A DNA stretch of 64,000 bases from Streptomyces sp. SAI-135 (GCF_029893805.1 NZ_JARXYP010000002.1:930001-994000), one strand, 5' to 3'. Numbered from the stretch's first letter, positions 25,513-34,202 are shown. Made by a program: numbers and translations. Notes: generated by a model not told the origin, from the letters alone.

Positions 25513-26256
25513 TCAGCGGTGCAGGGACTTCGCGTCGCCCATGACGACGACGGGGTGCAGGTCCGGGTCCAGGGCGAGGAGCAGCTCCTTCATGTGCTTC
25601 TCCGCGATGCTCACACAGCCGTGGGTGGGGCCGCCGTGGTCGACGTGCAGCCATATCCCGCCGCCCCGCCCGGCGCCCAGCGGCCGTGTCCAGTCCAGCG
25701 GTGAGGTACCCGGCCGGCGGTTGTAGTTGATGGCGATCACGTAGTCGAAGGACCCGGCCAGCGGCTCGCCCTCGAAGCCGGTGCCGGGTGCGGTGAAACC
25801 GACACCGCGGTCGTACGGCAGCTTCGTGCCGGGATTCTTCAGCAGTCCCCCGGCGTCGGTGAGGGTGTACACGCCGATCGGTGACCGCAGGTCTCCGGCC
25901 AAGTGGTGGTCGCTCCAGCCCTTGAGGGCGTTGTGCGCGGGCCAGCTCGCGCCGGCCCGCCAGCCGGCCTCCGTGCGCTCGTACAGCACCACCGTGGACA
26001 GCGGCGAGTCGCGGCCCCGCCCGGTGACCACGACGGCCTGCCGGGCGCCGGCCGGGATGCCCGCCCGGGTCCTCGGGCCGAGGCCGGGTATCTGCTGGGG
26101 CGCGACCTCGACGGAGATTTCCGGCGAGGGAGTGGCCCTGGCAGGCGCCAGGGACGGCGTGGGCGCGGTCTGCGTGCCGGCCACGGCACCGCCGCCGCAT
26201 CCCGTGAGCAGCAGGGACGCGGCGAGCAGGGTGACATGGGTTCTGCGTGTGATCAT
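25513..26256 (-). CDS. Lipoprotein L,D-transpeptidase (YkuD fold)
   Basis: A 247-residue exported protein. The N-terminus is a lipoprotein signal (RRTHVTLLAASLLLTGC), so Cys19 would be lipidated. After a Pro/Ala-rich spacer comes a YkuD-type domain ending in HGCVSI, with the catalytic Cys at about residue 214 and the upstream His in IWLHVDHGG. L,D-transpeptidases make 3-3 cross-links in peptidoglycan or attach proteins to it. It lies between an M1 peptidase (41 bases upstream) and a two-component system (18 bases downstream) on the same strand, suggesting an envelope-stress operon. Confidence 0.9.
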   Translation of the reverse strand: MITRRTHVTLLAASLLLTGCGGGAVAGTQTAPTPSLAPARATPSPEISVEVAPQQIPGLGPRTRAGIPAGARQAVVVTGRGRDSPLSTVVLYERTEAGWRAGASWPAHNALKGWSDHHLAGDLRSPIGVYTLTDAGGLLKNPGTKLPYDRGVGFTAPGTGFEGEPLAGSFDYVIAINYNRRPGTSPLDWTRPLGAGRGGGIWLHVDHGGPTHGCVSIAEKHMKELLLALDPDLHPVVVMGDAKSLHR

Positions 26257-26297
26257 GAGGCGACTCTGACCGACACTTTTGAGGAACTCGTCAGGTT

Positions 26298-27683
26298 CTA
26301 GGGCCGGTTCGGCTTGCCCGGGGTGTCGAGCCAGGTCCGGAACAGGCCGTCCAGGTCCTTCCCGGACACCCGTTCCGCGAGGCGCTCGAACTGGGCGGTG
26401 GTCCCGTGGCCGTAGCGGTGCCCGGACGCCCAGGCGCGCAGCACCAGGAAGAACGCCCGGTCGCCGACGGCCGTGCGCAGGGCGTGCAGGGTCATCGCGC
26501 CACGGGCGTAGACGGGGGTGCCGAAGATGTTGGCGCCGCTGCCGGGGTTGCCGGGCGGGAACTCCCACAGGCCGTCGCTCGCGGGTTTCGCGTAGAGCTC
26601 GTCGAAGGTCTTCTGCGCGCTGTCGCCGCCGTGCTGCTCGGCGTAGAGCCACTCGGCGTAGGTCGCGAAGCCCTCGTTGAGCCAGATGTCCTTCCAGGAG
26701 GTGAGCGAGACGGAGTCGCCGAACCACTGGTGGGCGTTCTCGTGGACGAGGGTGCTCAGGTCGGGCGCGCGGTCGTAGACCGGACGGCTCTGGGTCTCCA
26801 GCGCGTAGCCGACGTTCGGGGCGTGGTCCACGATCGATCCGGCGGCACGGAAGGGGTAGGGCCCGAACAGCTTGCTCTCCCATTCCAGGACGGAGGGCAG
26901 CTTCCTGAGCACGGGTGCCGCGGCGGCGGCCTCGCGCGAGTCGACGGCGTTGTAGACGCGGATCCCGTTCCTGGTGGTGAACTGCTCCACCGTGAACTTG
27001 CCGACGGTCGCGGTGGCCAGGTAGGCGGCCATGGGCTCGCTCTGGCGCCAGCGGAACGTCGTCCTGCCGTGCGTGGTGTGCCGGGAGAGGAGGACGCCGT
27101 TGGCGACGGCGGTGCGTCCCTGGGGGACGGTGATCGTGAAGTCGTACGACGACTTGTCCGTGGGGTGGTTGTTCGCCGGGAACCAGGTCATCGCGCCCTG
27201 CGGTTCCCCGGCGACGAAGGCTCCGTCGTCGGTGGGGATCCAGCCGTCGAGCGAGCCGTCCGGGTCGGTGACGGGGGCGGGCTTCCCCTGGTAGGTCACG
27301 GTGATGGTGAATCGTTCCCCCTTGCGCAGGGCGCGCTGGGGGGTGACGACGAGTTCCTGTCCGGAGCGGCGGAATCCGGCCTTGGCACGACCGACCGTCA
27401 GGCCCGTGACGGTCAGGCCCTTGAAGTCGAGGTCGAAGCGGGTCAGACGCTGGGTGGCACGGGCGGTGAGGACCGCCTTGCCGTCGAGGTGACGGCCGGC
27501 GGGGTCGTAACGGAGTGTCAGGTCGTAGTGGCCGACGTGGTATCCGCCGTTCCCGGCGAGCGGGAAGTAGGGGTCGCCGGCTCCGGAGGAGCCCGTCGGC
27601 GAAGGCGCCGCGGCCCCCAGCACAGCGGTGAGTGCGAGGGGGGTGGTGACGAGGACGAAGGTGCGTCTGACGGCCTTCGGCAC
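26298..27683 (-). CDS. Secreted M1 family metallopeptidase
   Basis: A 461-residue zinc aminopeptidase-like protein. The first 25 residues are a Sec signal (RRTFVLVTTPLALTAVLGAAA). The zinc site is HENAH at 314-318 with the third ligand in WLNEGFATYAEW (Glu337), the usual HExxH-x18-E. The GAMEN motif is weak (GYALETQ), so the free amino-terminus selectivity of true aminopeptidases may be different. It is shorter than the 850-residue soluble M1 enzymes and lacks their C-terminal helical domain, as in many Streptomyces secreted M1 proteins. It is probably the first gene of the operon with the L,D-transpeptidase and the two-component system. Confidence 0.92.
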   Translation of the reverse strand: MPKAVRRTFVLVTTPLALTAVLGAAAPSPTGSSGAGDPYFPLAGNGGYHVGHYDLTLRYDPAGRHLDGKAVLTARATQRLTRFDLDFKGLTVTGLTVGRAKAGFRRSGQELVVTPQRALRKGERFTITVTYQGKPAPVTDPDGSLDGWIPTDDGAFVAGEPQGAMTWFPANNHPTDKSSYDFTITVPQGRTAVANGVLLSRHTTHGRTTFRWRQSEPMAAYLATATVGKFTVEQFTTRNGIRVYNAVDSREAAAAAPVLRKLPSVLEWESKLFGPYPFRAAGSIVDHAPNVGYALETQSRPVYDRAPDLSTLVHENAHQWFGDSVSLTSWKDIWLNEGFATYAEWLYAEQHGGDSAQKTFDELYAKPASDGLWEFPPGNPGSGANIFGTPVYARGAMTLHALRTAVGDRAFFLVLRAWASGHRYGHGTTAQFERLAERVSGKDLDGLFRTWLDTPGKPNRP

Positions 27684-27823
27684 GTGCTCTCCTACGGTCG
27701 GGGGGTGGACAACTGCTTCACACTAAAGGCCCCCTCCCCGCAACTCACCCCTGATCAGGTCAAGTCCCGGCGGGGCCGCGCAGTACGCTCCGACGCACCC
27801 GCCCCTGCGTCGAGAGGCCGCCC

Positions 27824-28174
27824 GTGAGCGTGCGCATCCGCCGTGTCTACGAACCGCCCGAGCCCGCGGACGGCGTCCGCGTCCTGGTCGACCGGCTGTG
27901 GCCGCGCGGTCTGTCGAAGGAGTCGGCCCGTGTGGACGAGTGGCCGAAGGCACTCACCCCGTCGACCGAGCTGCGCCGCTGGTACCACGCGGGCGAGGGC
28001 TCGTACGAGGAGTTCGCCGAGCGCTACGAGGCGGAGCTGGCCGATCCCGCAGCCGTCGAACTCCTGGATCGAGTACGGGAGTTGGCACGCAAAGGTGACG
28101 TGACCCTGCTGACCGCGTCCAAGACGCCGGAGCAGAGCCACGCCACCGTGCTGGTGCGCCTGCTGGAGTCCTAG
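27824..28174 (+). CDS. DUF488 family protein
   Basis: A 116-residue protein with the family pattern: VRIRRVYEPPEPADGVRVLVDRLWPRGLSKE near the start, then LRRWYHAGEGSYEEFAERY and DVTLLTASKTPEQSHATVL. DUF488 proteins are small alpha/beta proteins; some may be nucleic-acid or uridine-modifying factors, but function is not established. GTG start at 27824. It is divergent from the M1 peptidase. The stop TAG at 28172-28174 overlaps the convergent flavoprotein's stop. Confidence 0.87.
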   Translation: MSVRIRRVYEPPEPADGVRVLVDRLWPRGLSKESARVDEWPKALTPSTELRRWYHAGEGSYEEFAERYEAELADPAAVELLDRVRELARKGDVTLLTASKTPEQSHATVLVRLLES

Positions 28175-29844
28175 CCGACCTGCTGCGCCGCCGCCCGCCC
28201 CGCCGCGCGTCCGGAGAAGAGGCAGCCGCCGAGGAAGGTGCCCTCGAGCGCGTTGTAGCCGTGCACGCCGCCACCCCCGAAGCCGGCGACCTCGCCCGCC
28301 GCGTAGAGCCCTTCGAGGGGCTTGCCGTCGGCACCCAGGGCGCGGGAGTCGAGGTCGGTCTGGATGCCGCCGAGGGTCTTGCGGGTCAGGATGTGCAGCT
28401 TGACGCCGATCAGGGGGCCGGCGGCCGGGTCGAGGATGCGGTGCGGCGTGGCGACCCGGCCGAGGCGGTCGCCGATGTAGCGGCGGGCGTTGCGGATGCC
28501 CTGCACCTGGGCGTCCTTGCTGTAAGAGTTGGCGATCTGGAGGTCGCGGGCCTCGATCTGGCGGCGGATCGAGGCGGCGTCCAGAAGGGCCTTGTCCGTC
28601 AGGGCGTTCATCTTCTCGACCAGCTGCTCGACGGTGGGAGCGGTCACGAAGTCGGCGCCCTCGCGCAGGAAGGCCTCCACCGGTCCCGGGGCGCCCTTGC
28701 CGAGGATGCGCTCCTTGAGGAAGCCCGCGCGGTCCTTGGCGGTGATGTCGGGGTTCTGCTCGGAGCCGGAGAGCGCGAACTCCTTCTCGATGATCTTCTG
28801 GGTGAGGACGAACCAGGAGTGGCCGTGCTCGGCGATGTCCTCGGTGGTGCGCAGGTGCCTGAGGGTGCTGAGGGTGTCGTAGCCGGGCAGACAAGGCTCC
28901 GGCAGCCTGCGGCCCAGGGCGTCGAACCACATCGAGGACGGCCCGGGCAGGATGCGGATGCCGTGGCCGGGCCAGATCGGGTCCCAGTTCTGGATGCCCT
29001 CGGTGTAGTGCCACATACGGTCGCGGTTGACCAGGCGGACACCCGCGTCCGCGCTGATGTCGAGCATCCGGCCGTCGACGTAGGCGGGGACGCCGGTGAC
29101 CATCTCGGCGGGCGGGGTGCCGAGCCGCTCGGGCCAGTAGCGGCGGACGATGTCGTGGTTGGCGCCGATGCCGCCGGTGGTGACGACGACGGCCTGGGCG
29201 GTGAGTTCGAAGTCACCGATCCGGTCGCGGTTGGAGGCGACCCCGCGCGCGGAGGTGTCCTCGGCGAGGACGGTCCCGCGCACACCCCGCGCGGTGCCGT
29301 CCTCGACGACGAGCGCGTCCACCTGGTGGCGGTGGTAGAAGGTCAGCAGTCCCTCGCGCGCGGCCTGTTTGGCGTAACCGACGAACGGTTCGACCACCCC
29401 GGTGCCGGTGCCCCAGGCGACATGGAAGCGGGGCACGGAGTTGCCGTGGCCGTGGGCGGTGAGGTCGCCGCGCTCGGCCCAGCCGACGGTGGGCAGGAAC
29501 TTGATGCCGTGCCCCTCCAGCCAGGACCGCTTCTCCCCCGCCGCGAACTCGACGTAGGCGCGCGCCCAGCGCACCGCCCAGGAGTCCTCGTCCTCGACGC
29601 GGTCGAACTGCGCGCTGCCCTGCCAGTCGTTCCAGGCGAGGTCGAAGGAGTCCTTGATGCCGAGGCGGCGCTGCTCCGGGGAGTCGACGAGGAAGAGCCC
29701 GCCGAAGGACCAGAAGGCCTGCCCTCCGAGGTTGGCGGCGTTCTCCTGGTCGACCAGGGCGACCCTCCTGCCGCGGCTGGTGAGCTCGTGCGCGGCGACC
29801 AGGCCCGCGAGTCCCGCTCCGACGACGATGACGTCGGCATCCAT
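28171..29844 (-). CDS. FAD-binding dehydrogenase, fumarate reductase/KstD-like flavoprotein
   Basis: A 557-residue flavoprotein. The N-terminal dinucleotide motif is VIVVGAGLAGLVAAHEL, followed by GRRVALVDQENAANLGGQAFWSFGG, which binds FAD in this family. The C-terminal GLYAAGEVAGFGGGGVHGYNALEGTFLGGC contacts FAD again. The substrate-binding 'cap' lies between. Related proteins include 3-ketosteroid delta1-dehydrogenases and fumarate reductases, but the steroid motifs are absent, so the substrate is unknown. The ATG at 29844 has GGGAAGGGAC upstream; an ATG at 29865 overlapping the TetR stop (ATGA) is an alternative. It is in an operon with the TetR gene, which probably controls it. Confidence 0.88.
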   Translation of the reverse strand: MDADVIVVGAGLAGLVAAHELTSRGRRVALVDQENAANLGGQAFWSFGGLFLVDSPEQRRLGIKDSFDLAWNDWQGSAQFDRVEDEDSWAVRWARAYVEFAAGEKRSWLEGHGIKFLPTVGWAERGDLTAHGHGNSVPRFHVAWGTGTGVVEPFVGYAKQAAREGLLTFYHRHQVDALVVEDGTARGVRGTVLAEDTSARGVASNRDRIGDFELTAQAVVVTTGGIGANHDIVRRYWPERLGTPPAEMVTGVPAYVDGRMLDISADAGVRLVNRDRMWHYTEGIQNWDPIWPGHGIRILPGPSSMWFDALGRRLPEPCLPGYDTLSTLRHLRTTEDIAEHGHSWFVLTQKIIEKEFALSGSEQNPDITAKDRAGFLKERILGKGAPGPVEAFLREGADFVTAPTVEQLVEKMNALTDKALLDAASIRRQIEARDLQIANSYSKDAQVQGIRNARRYIGDRLGRVATPHRILDPAAGPLIGVKLHILTRKTLGGIQTDLDSRALGADGKPLEGLYAAGEVAGFGGGGVHGYNALEGTFLGGCLFSGRAAGRAAAQQVG

Positions 29845-29861
29845 GGCGACCGTCCCTTCCC

Positions 29862-30488
29862 TCATGCGGTGGTGTCGCTGCCGTCGGTGAGCAGCGCGGT
29901 GAGCAGTTGCTTGAGCCAGACCCGGGCCCGCTCCAGGTCCGCGTCCAGCAGCAGTTGGACGGTGACCCCGTCGTAGGCGGCGACCACGGCGTGGGCTGCA
30001 CCCTCGACGTCGCCCAGGACGGCGGGCAGTTCGGCGTGTCCACGCGCGCGTGCCAGCCGGTCGGCGATCGCGCGCCGGAGCCTCGCCCGGTGTTCGAGCA
30101 GGGTGCGGGCGACCTCGGGAGCGCGGGCGGCGTGCACCAGGAAGTCGGTCTTCACCAGCAGCCAGTCGCGGTCCAGGAGCAGCACCTCGGTGACCCGGTC
30201 GACGGCGGCCGGCACGTCGAGTCCCGGTCCGTCGAGGGCGAGGGCTCCGGAGACCTGGTCCGCGATCAGGTCGGCGCGCTGCTGGTAGAGGGCGAAGAAG
30301 AGCTCGTCGAGGCTGTCGAAGTTCGAGTAGAAGGCCCCTCGGCTGTATCCGGCGGCCTCGCAGACCTCCTCGATCGACACCCGTCCGAAGCCCTTGGCGG
30401 CGAACACGGCGAAGGCTGCGTCCAGGAGGTTGGCACGGGTGCGGACCCGGCGCCTGGTCACGCGCCTGGCCGTGTCCTGTGTCGCCAT
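29862..30488 (-). CDS. TetR-family transcriptional regulator
   Basis: A 208-residue regulator. The HTH is at about 20-65 (NLLDAAFAVFAAKGFGRVSIEEVCEAAGYSRGAFYSNFDSLDELF), with the typical AFYSNF recognition-helix end. It starts at the ATG at 30488 and its stop overlaps or adjoins the flavoprotein gene, so the two are probably co-transcribed and autoregulated. A 39-base double dyad lies directly upstream (30501-30539) and is the likely operator, also placed to control the divergent AlkB-like gene. The ligand is unknown; the ligand-binding half has no identifiable motif. Confidence 0.92.
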   Translation of the reverse strand: MATQDTARRVTRRRVRTRANLLDAAFAVFAAKGFGRVSIEEVCEAAGYSRGAFYSNFDSLDELFFALYQQRADLIADQVSGALALDGPGLDVPAAVDRVTEVLLLDRDWLLVKTDFLVHAARAPEVARTLLEHRARLRRAIADRLARARGHAELPAVLGDVEGAAHAVVAAYDGVTVQLLLDADLERARVWLKQLLTALLTDGSDTTA

Positions 30489-30500
30489 GTCGGCCCTCCG

Positions 30501-30539
30501 TTCGATACGCGAATGTATCCGATACAGCGATGTATCGAA
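30501..30539. promoter_or_regulatory. Double-dyad operator upstream of the TetR gene
   Basis: TTCGATAC (30501-30508) and GTATCGAA (30532-30539) are perfect outer arms; TGTATC-C-GATACA (30514-30526) is a perfect inner palindrome. Each outer/inner half-site is a copy of GATAC/GTATC, so two TetR dimers could bind. It is 12 bases upstream of the TetR ATG and 62 bases before the AlkB-like gene. Confidence 0.8.
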
Positions 30540-30601
30540 AGTGCGGGGCGCCTCGCGGATCTTATGGGAACAGATTTTCGAACGAGGAGTACGCTGGATC
30601 C

Positions 30602-31231
30602 ATGACCGCGCACCTCCAGGGCTCCCTCTTCGACCAGACCGACCAGCTCCGGCTCGGCCCGCTCGACGGAATCCGCCGTACCGTGCTCGCCCACGGCGCC
30701 TGGATCGACGTGCTGCCCGGCTGGCTGCGCGGCTCCGACGCCCTGTTCGAACAGCTCGCCACCGAGGTGCCGTGGCGCGCGGAGCGCCGCAAGATGTACG
30801 ACCACGTCGTCGCCGTACCGCGACTCCTGGCCTTCTACGGTGCGGACGACGCCCTGCCCCACCCCGTGCTGGACGAGGCCCGGGAGGCACTCACCGCGCA
30901 CTACGCCGACGAGCTCGGCGAGCCGTTCACCACCGCCGGGCTCTGCTACTACCGCGACGGCCGGGACAGCGTCGCCTGGCACGGCGACCGGGTCGGGCGC
31001 GGGGCGAGTCAGGACACCATGGTCGCCATCGTCTCCGTGGGGGCCCCGCGCGACCTGCTGCTGCGGCCGGCACGGGGTGGCGGCGAGACGCTGCGACGGC
31101 CGCTGGGCCACGGCGACCTGATCGTGATGGGCGGCTCCTGCCAGCGCACCTGGGAGCACGCCGTACCGAAGTCCTCGCGCGCGACGGGACCGCGCATCAG
31201 CATCCAGTTCCGCCCGCACGGCGTGCGCTGA
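30602..31231 (+). CDS. AlkB-like Fe(II)/2-oxoglutarate-dependent dioxygenase
   Basis: A 209-residue protein. The iron ligands are His127 and Asp129 (WHGDR) and His186 (WEHAVPK), and the 2-oxoglutarate-binding Arg is in PRISIQFR (about 198). AlkB repairs 1-methyladenine and 3-methylcytosine in DNA or RNA by oxidative demethylation. The N-terminal half contains VPWRAERRKMYDHVVAVPRLLAFY, the nucleotide-recognition lid. The ATG at 30602 has AGGAG 15 bases upstream. The gene is divergent from a TetR regulator whose likely operator lies between them. It is followed by a long non-coding repeat block. Confidence 0.93.
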   Translation: MTAHLQGSLFDQTDQLRLGPLDGIRRTVLAHGAWIDVLPGWLRGSDALFEQLATEVPWRAERRKMYDHVVAVPRLLAFYGADDALPHPVLDEAREALTAHYADELGEPFTTAGLCYYRDGRDSVAWHGDRVGRGASQDTMVAIVSVGAPRDLLLRPARGGGETLRRPLGHGDLIVMGGSCQRTWEHAVPKSSRATGPRISIQFRPHGVR

Positions 31232-32172
31232 AGCGCGGCCTCGTCCCTCCGGGGGCAGGACGGGCTTGGCTGCGGCAGCGGGCCGGGAGCACGGGAACCG
31301 GGGCGTGGGGGGCCGGGAGCCCGAGGCGCAGGTCTCCGCGAACGCACTTGGTGCGACGTGCGCGCCTGACGGAGTACGGGCCCCCGCCGCCCGGCACGGC
31401 ACGCGGTAGCCACTCGGACCGCCCCGCCGGGGGCCGGACGGGCAGGACGGGCTCGGCTGCGGCAGCAGGCCGGGAGCACGAGAACCGGGGCGTGGGGGGG
31501 CCGGGAGACCGAGGCGCAGGTCTCCGCGAACGCACTTGGTGCGACGTGCGCGCCTGACGGAGTACGGGCCCCCGCCGCCCGGCACGGCACGCGGTAGCCA
31601 CTCGGACCGCCCCGCCGGGGGCCGGACGGGCAGGACGGGCTCGGCTGCGGCAGCAGGCCGGGAGCACGAGAACCGGGGCGTGGGGGGGCCGGGAGACCGA
31701 GACGCAGGTCTCCACGAGCGCACCCGATCCGACGTGCACGCCTGACCCGTGGTCTTCGTGCAGAAGAGGAAGACGGGCCCCACCGCCCGGCACGGCGCGC
31801 GGTAGCCACTCGGACCGCGCCGCCAGGGGCCGGACGGGGCGGACCGGCGAGCAGCGGCTACCGCGGGCCGGGAGCCCGAGGTACAGGTCTCCGCGAGTGC
31901 GCCGGTCCCGTGGGGCTCCCACGGCCGGCGGGCGAAGCCGACCCCGCCGGGCGGCGCTGGAGGCAGCCCGCCGCAGCGAGACGGCCCGGCGGGTGCGCCG
32001 GCCCGATGCACCCCCTACGGCCGGCGCGCGCCGCGGCTGCGTGGACGGTGCCCGAGGACGCCCCGGTGGCAAGGAAGTTGAGCGCTGGAAGACCGGTACC
32101 CGCCGCTCCGATTGGCCTGAGCGTCTGCTTTGCTGTGTGCCGTCGGGCAGGTACTCACCGGGCGGGGCGATC
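31232..32172. other. Non-coding gap of 941 bases
   Basis: The region between the AlkB-like and MBL genes has no convincing ORF. It holds the 187-bp tandem repeats and then a further diverged pair: GTGCGCCGGTCCCG (near 31896) and GTGCGCCGGCCCGA (near 31992), about 95-100 bases apart, each followed by ACGGCCGGCG. Beyond 32040 I see no repeat; the last 130 bases should hold the promoter of the MBL gene. Long ORFs on both strands here run into the neighbours and do not look coding. Confidence 0.7.
31256..31905 (+). repeat. Tandem repeat block (unit about 187-188 bp)
   Basis: Copies begin at CAGGACGGGC: copy 1 at 31256-31442 (187), copy 2 at 31443-31630 (188), copy 3 at 31631-31838 (208, with a diverged insert near 31745-31775) and a partial fourth copy to about 31905. 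Copies 1 and 2 are almost identical. Each unit contains two possible hairpins: GGAGACC/GGTCTCC (perfect in copies 2 and 3, one mismatch in copies 1 and 4) and GGCCCCCG/CGGGGGCC. The period is not a multiple of three, so the reading frame shifts from copy to copy and the repeats are not coding, although open frames run through them. Confidence 0.9.
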
Positions 32173-32919
32173 ATGAGCGCAGGCGTGCAGCAAGTCGCGG
32201 ACGGCATCTATCTGGTGCACGGCAGCAACACGAACTGGGTGATCCTGACCGAGGGAAGCTCCGCCACGCTGGTGGACACCGGCTACCCGGGCGACCGGGA
32301 GCAGCTGCTCGCCTCCCTCGCCGAGGTGGGGAGTTCACCGGAGGCGCTCACCGCCGTGCTCATCACGCACGCCCACAACGACCACCTCGGGTCCGCCGAG
32401 TACCTGCGCTCCGCCTACGGCACGCCGGTCTACCTGCACGAGGCCGAAGTGCCGCACGCGCGGCGGGAGTTCCTCCACCAGGTCTCCGTCGGGACAGTGC
32501 TGAAGAACGGCTGGCGCCCCGGGGTCCTGCCGTGGGCGGTGCACGCGATCCGGGTGGGCGGCACCGCCCATGTGCCGGTCGCCGCCCCGCAGCCCTTCCC
32601 GGTGGCGGGCGCCCTCGACCTGCCGGGCCGGCCGGTGCCCGTGCACACGCCGGGCCACACCGACGGGCACTGCGCCTTCCACCTCCCCGAACGCGGTGTG
32701 GTGATCTCCGGCGACGGACTGGTGAGCGGCCACCCCACCTCACGGGTCAAGGGGCCCCAGCTGCTGCCGGACATGTTCCACCACGAGCGCGCGCGGGCCG
32801 TGGCGTCGCTGGACGTGTTCGCGGAGCTGGAGGGCGATCTCCTCGTGCCCGGACACGGCCCGGCCCACCGCGGTCCAGTCCGTGAATCGGCACTTCAGGC
32901 CAAGGAGCGCGCGCTCTAA
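32173..32919 (+). CDS. MBL-fold metallo-hydrolase
   Basis: A 248-residue metallo-beta-lactamase-fold protein. The zinc motif is THAHNDH at 65-71, with further ligands in TPGHTDGH and ISGDGLVSG and the C-terminal VPGHGPAHRG. Such proteins hydrolyse varied substrates, for example hydroxyacylglutathione-like thioesters or lactones; no specific class is clear. The ATG at 32173 is behind GGCGGGGCG, so the RBS is weak. The DUF4032 gene follows after 40 bases and may share the transcript. It follows the repeat block. Confidence 0.9.
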   Translation: MSAGVQQVADGIYLVHGSNTNWVILTEGSSATLVDTGYPGDREQLLASLAEVGSSPEALTAVLITHAHNDHLGSAEYLRSAYGTPVYLHEAEVPHARREFLHQVSVGTVLKNGWRPGVLPWAVHAIRVGGTAHVPVAAPQPFPVAGALDLPGRPVPVHTPGHTDGHCAFHLPERGVVISGDGLVSGHPTSRVKGPQLLPDMFHHERARAVASLDVFAELEGDLLVPGHGPAHRGPVRESALQAKERAL

Positions 32920-32959
32920 GGTGAGGTGACGATCACCGGCCTGACAAGGACACCGCACC

Positions 32960-34201
32960 ATGGCACTGCAGATCAGCGCGACGAACCCGGAGCACCCCGC
33001 GCTCCTGCTCGAACTGCCGTGGCACCTGCCGCTGGAGGAGTGGCCGGAGGAGGTCCTGGTCCCGCTGCCGCGCGGCATATCCCGGCACGTGGTGCGCTAC
33101 GCCCGTGCCGGTGACGAGGTCATCGCCGTGAAGGAACTCGCCGAGCGGCCGGCGCTGCGCGAGTACGAGCTGCTGCGCGACCTGGACCGGCTCGGCATCC
33201 CCGCCGTCGACCCGCTCGCCGTGGTCACCGGGCGCACCGACGCCGAGGAGGCCCCGCTGGAACCGGTGCTGGTCACCCGGCACCTGGGCGGTTCGATGCC
33301 GTACCGCTCGATGTTCGAGACGACCATGCGGCCCGCCACCATGCACCGCCTGATGGACGCCCTGGCCGTCCTCCTGGTCCGTCTGCACCTGGCCGGATTC
33401 GCGTGGGGCGACTGCTCCCTGTCCAACACCCTGTTCCGGCGCGACGCGGGTGCCTACGCCGCCTACCTCGTGGACGCCGAGACCGGCGACCTGCATCCGC
33501 AGCTCAGCCCCGGGCAGCGGGACTACGACCTCGACCTCGCCCGCGTGAACATCAGCGGTGAGCTGCTCGACCTGGAGGCCTCCGGGGCACTGCATCCCTC
33601 GGTGGACGCGATCGAGTTCGGCATGGAGATCTGCTCGCGCTACGGCAGCCTGTGGGAGGAGCTGACCCGCAGGTCCGTGTACCCGGCGGGCAAGTACCAC
33701 TACATAGAGCGCCGGATCCGGCGGCTCAACGACCTCGGCTTCGACGTGGCCGAGATGCAGATCGAGCACGCGCCCAACGGCGACTCGGTCACGTTCGTGC
33801 CGAAGGTCGTGGACGCGGGCCACCACCAGCGCCAACTCCTGCGCCTGACGGGCCTGGACACCGAGGAGAACCAGGCCCGGCGGCTGCTGAACGACCTGGA
33901 GAGCTGGATGGCCACCCAGGACGACTACGCCCCGGGCGACCCCCTCGGCGCCCGCCCGGAGGTGCTCGCGCACCGCTGGGTGCGGGACGTCTTCCGGCCC
34001 ACGGTGCGGGCCGTACCGCTGGAGATGCGCGGCTCGATGGACCCGGCCGAGATCTACCACGAGCTCCTGGAGCACCGCTGGTACCTGTCCGAGCGGGCCC
34101 AGCACGACATCGGGCTGGACACGGTGGTGGACGACTACATCAAGAACATCCTCCCCAGAGCCCGGGAGACGCTCCAGCCCACTCTCGCCGCCGAGGACTG
34201 A
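32960..34201 (+). CDS. DUF4032 protein with a kinase-like N-terminal half
   Basis: A 413-residue protein. The first 200 residues look like a lipopolysaccharide-kinase-type fold: VIAVKELAERPALREYELLRDL (an ATP-Lys-like site), then LHLAGFAWGDCSLSNTLF (catalytic-loop-like, GDCSLSN) and AYLVDAETGD (metal-site-like VDAE). The C-terminal half is the DUF4032 part, with KYHYIERRIRRLNDLGFDVAEMQI. The function is unknown. The catalytic elements D-x-S-x-x-N and VDAE are present, so a kinase activity is possible. ATG start at 32960; MBL gene 40 bases upstream. Confidence 0.85.
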   Translation: MALQISATNPEHPALLLELPWHLPLEEWPEEVLVPLPRGISRHVVRYARAGDEVIAVKELAERPALREYELLRDLDRLGIPAVDPLAVVTGRTDAEEAPLEPVLVTRHLGGSMPYRSMFETTMRPATMHRLMDALAVLLVRLHLAGFAWGDCSLSNTLFRRDAGAYAAYLVDAETGDLHPQLSPGQRDYDLDLARVNISGELLDLEASGALHPSVDAIEFGMEICSRYGSLWEELTRRSVYPAGKYHYIERRIRRLNDLGFDVAEMQIEHAPNGDSVTFVPKVVDAGHHQRQLLRLTGLDTEENQARRLLNDLESWMATQDDYAPGDPLGARPEVLAHRWVRDVFRPTVRAVPLEMRGSMDPAEIYHELLEHRWYLSERAQHDIGLDTVVDDYIKNILPRARETLQPTLAAED

Positions 34202-34202
34202 C

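Noticed and set aside
30570..30600. Possible LexA half site (TTCGAAC) before the AlkB-like gene
   Set aside because: Only one half is present, with no GTTCG half 4 bases on, so it does not meet the SOS box pattern.
31390..31430. tRNA-like string GGTAGCCACTCGGACC in the repeats
   Set aside because: No D-loop, anticodon arm or T-loop is present; it is part of the repeat.
31009..31809. Minus-strand ORF over the repeat block
   Set aside because: Its period is broken in frame by 187-bp repeats, and its end overlaps the AlkB-like gene; it looks like GC-rich random coding.
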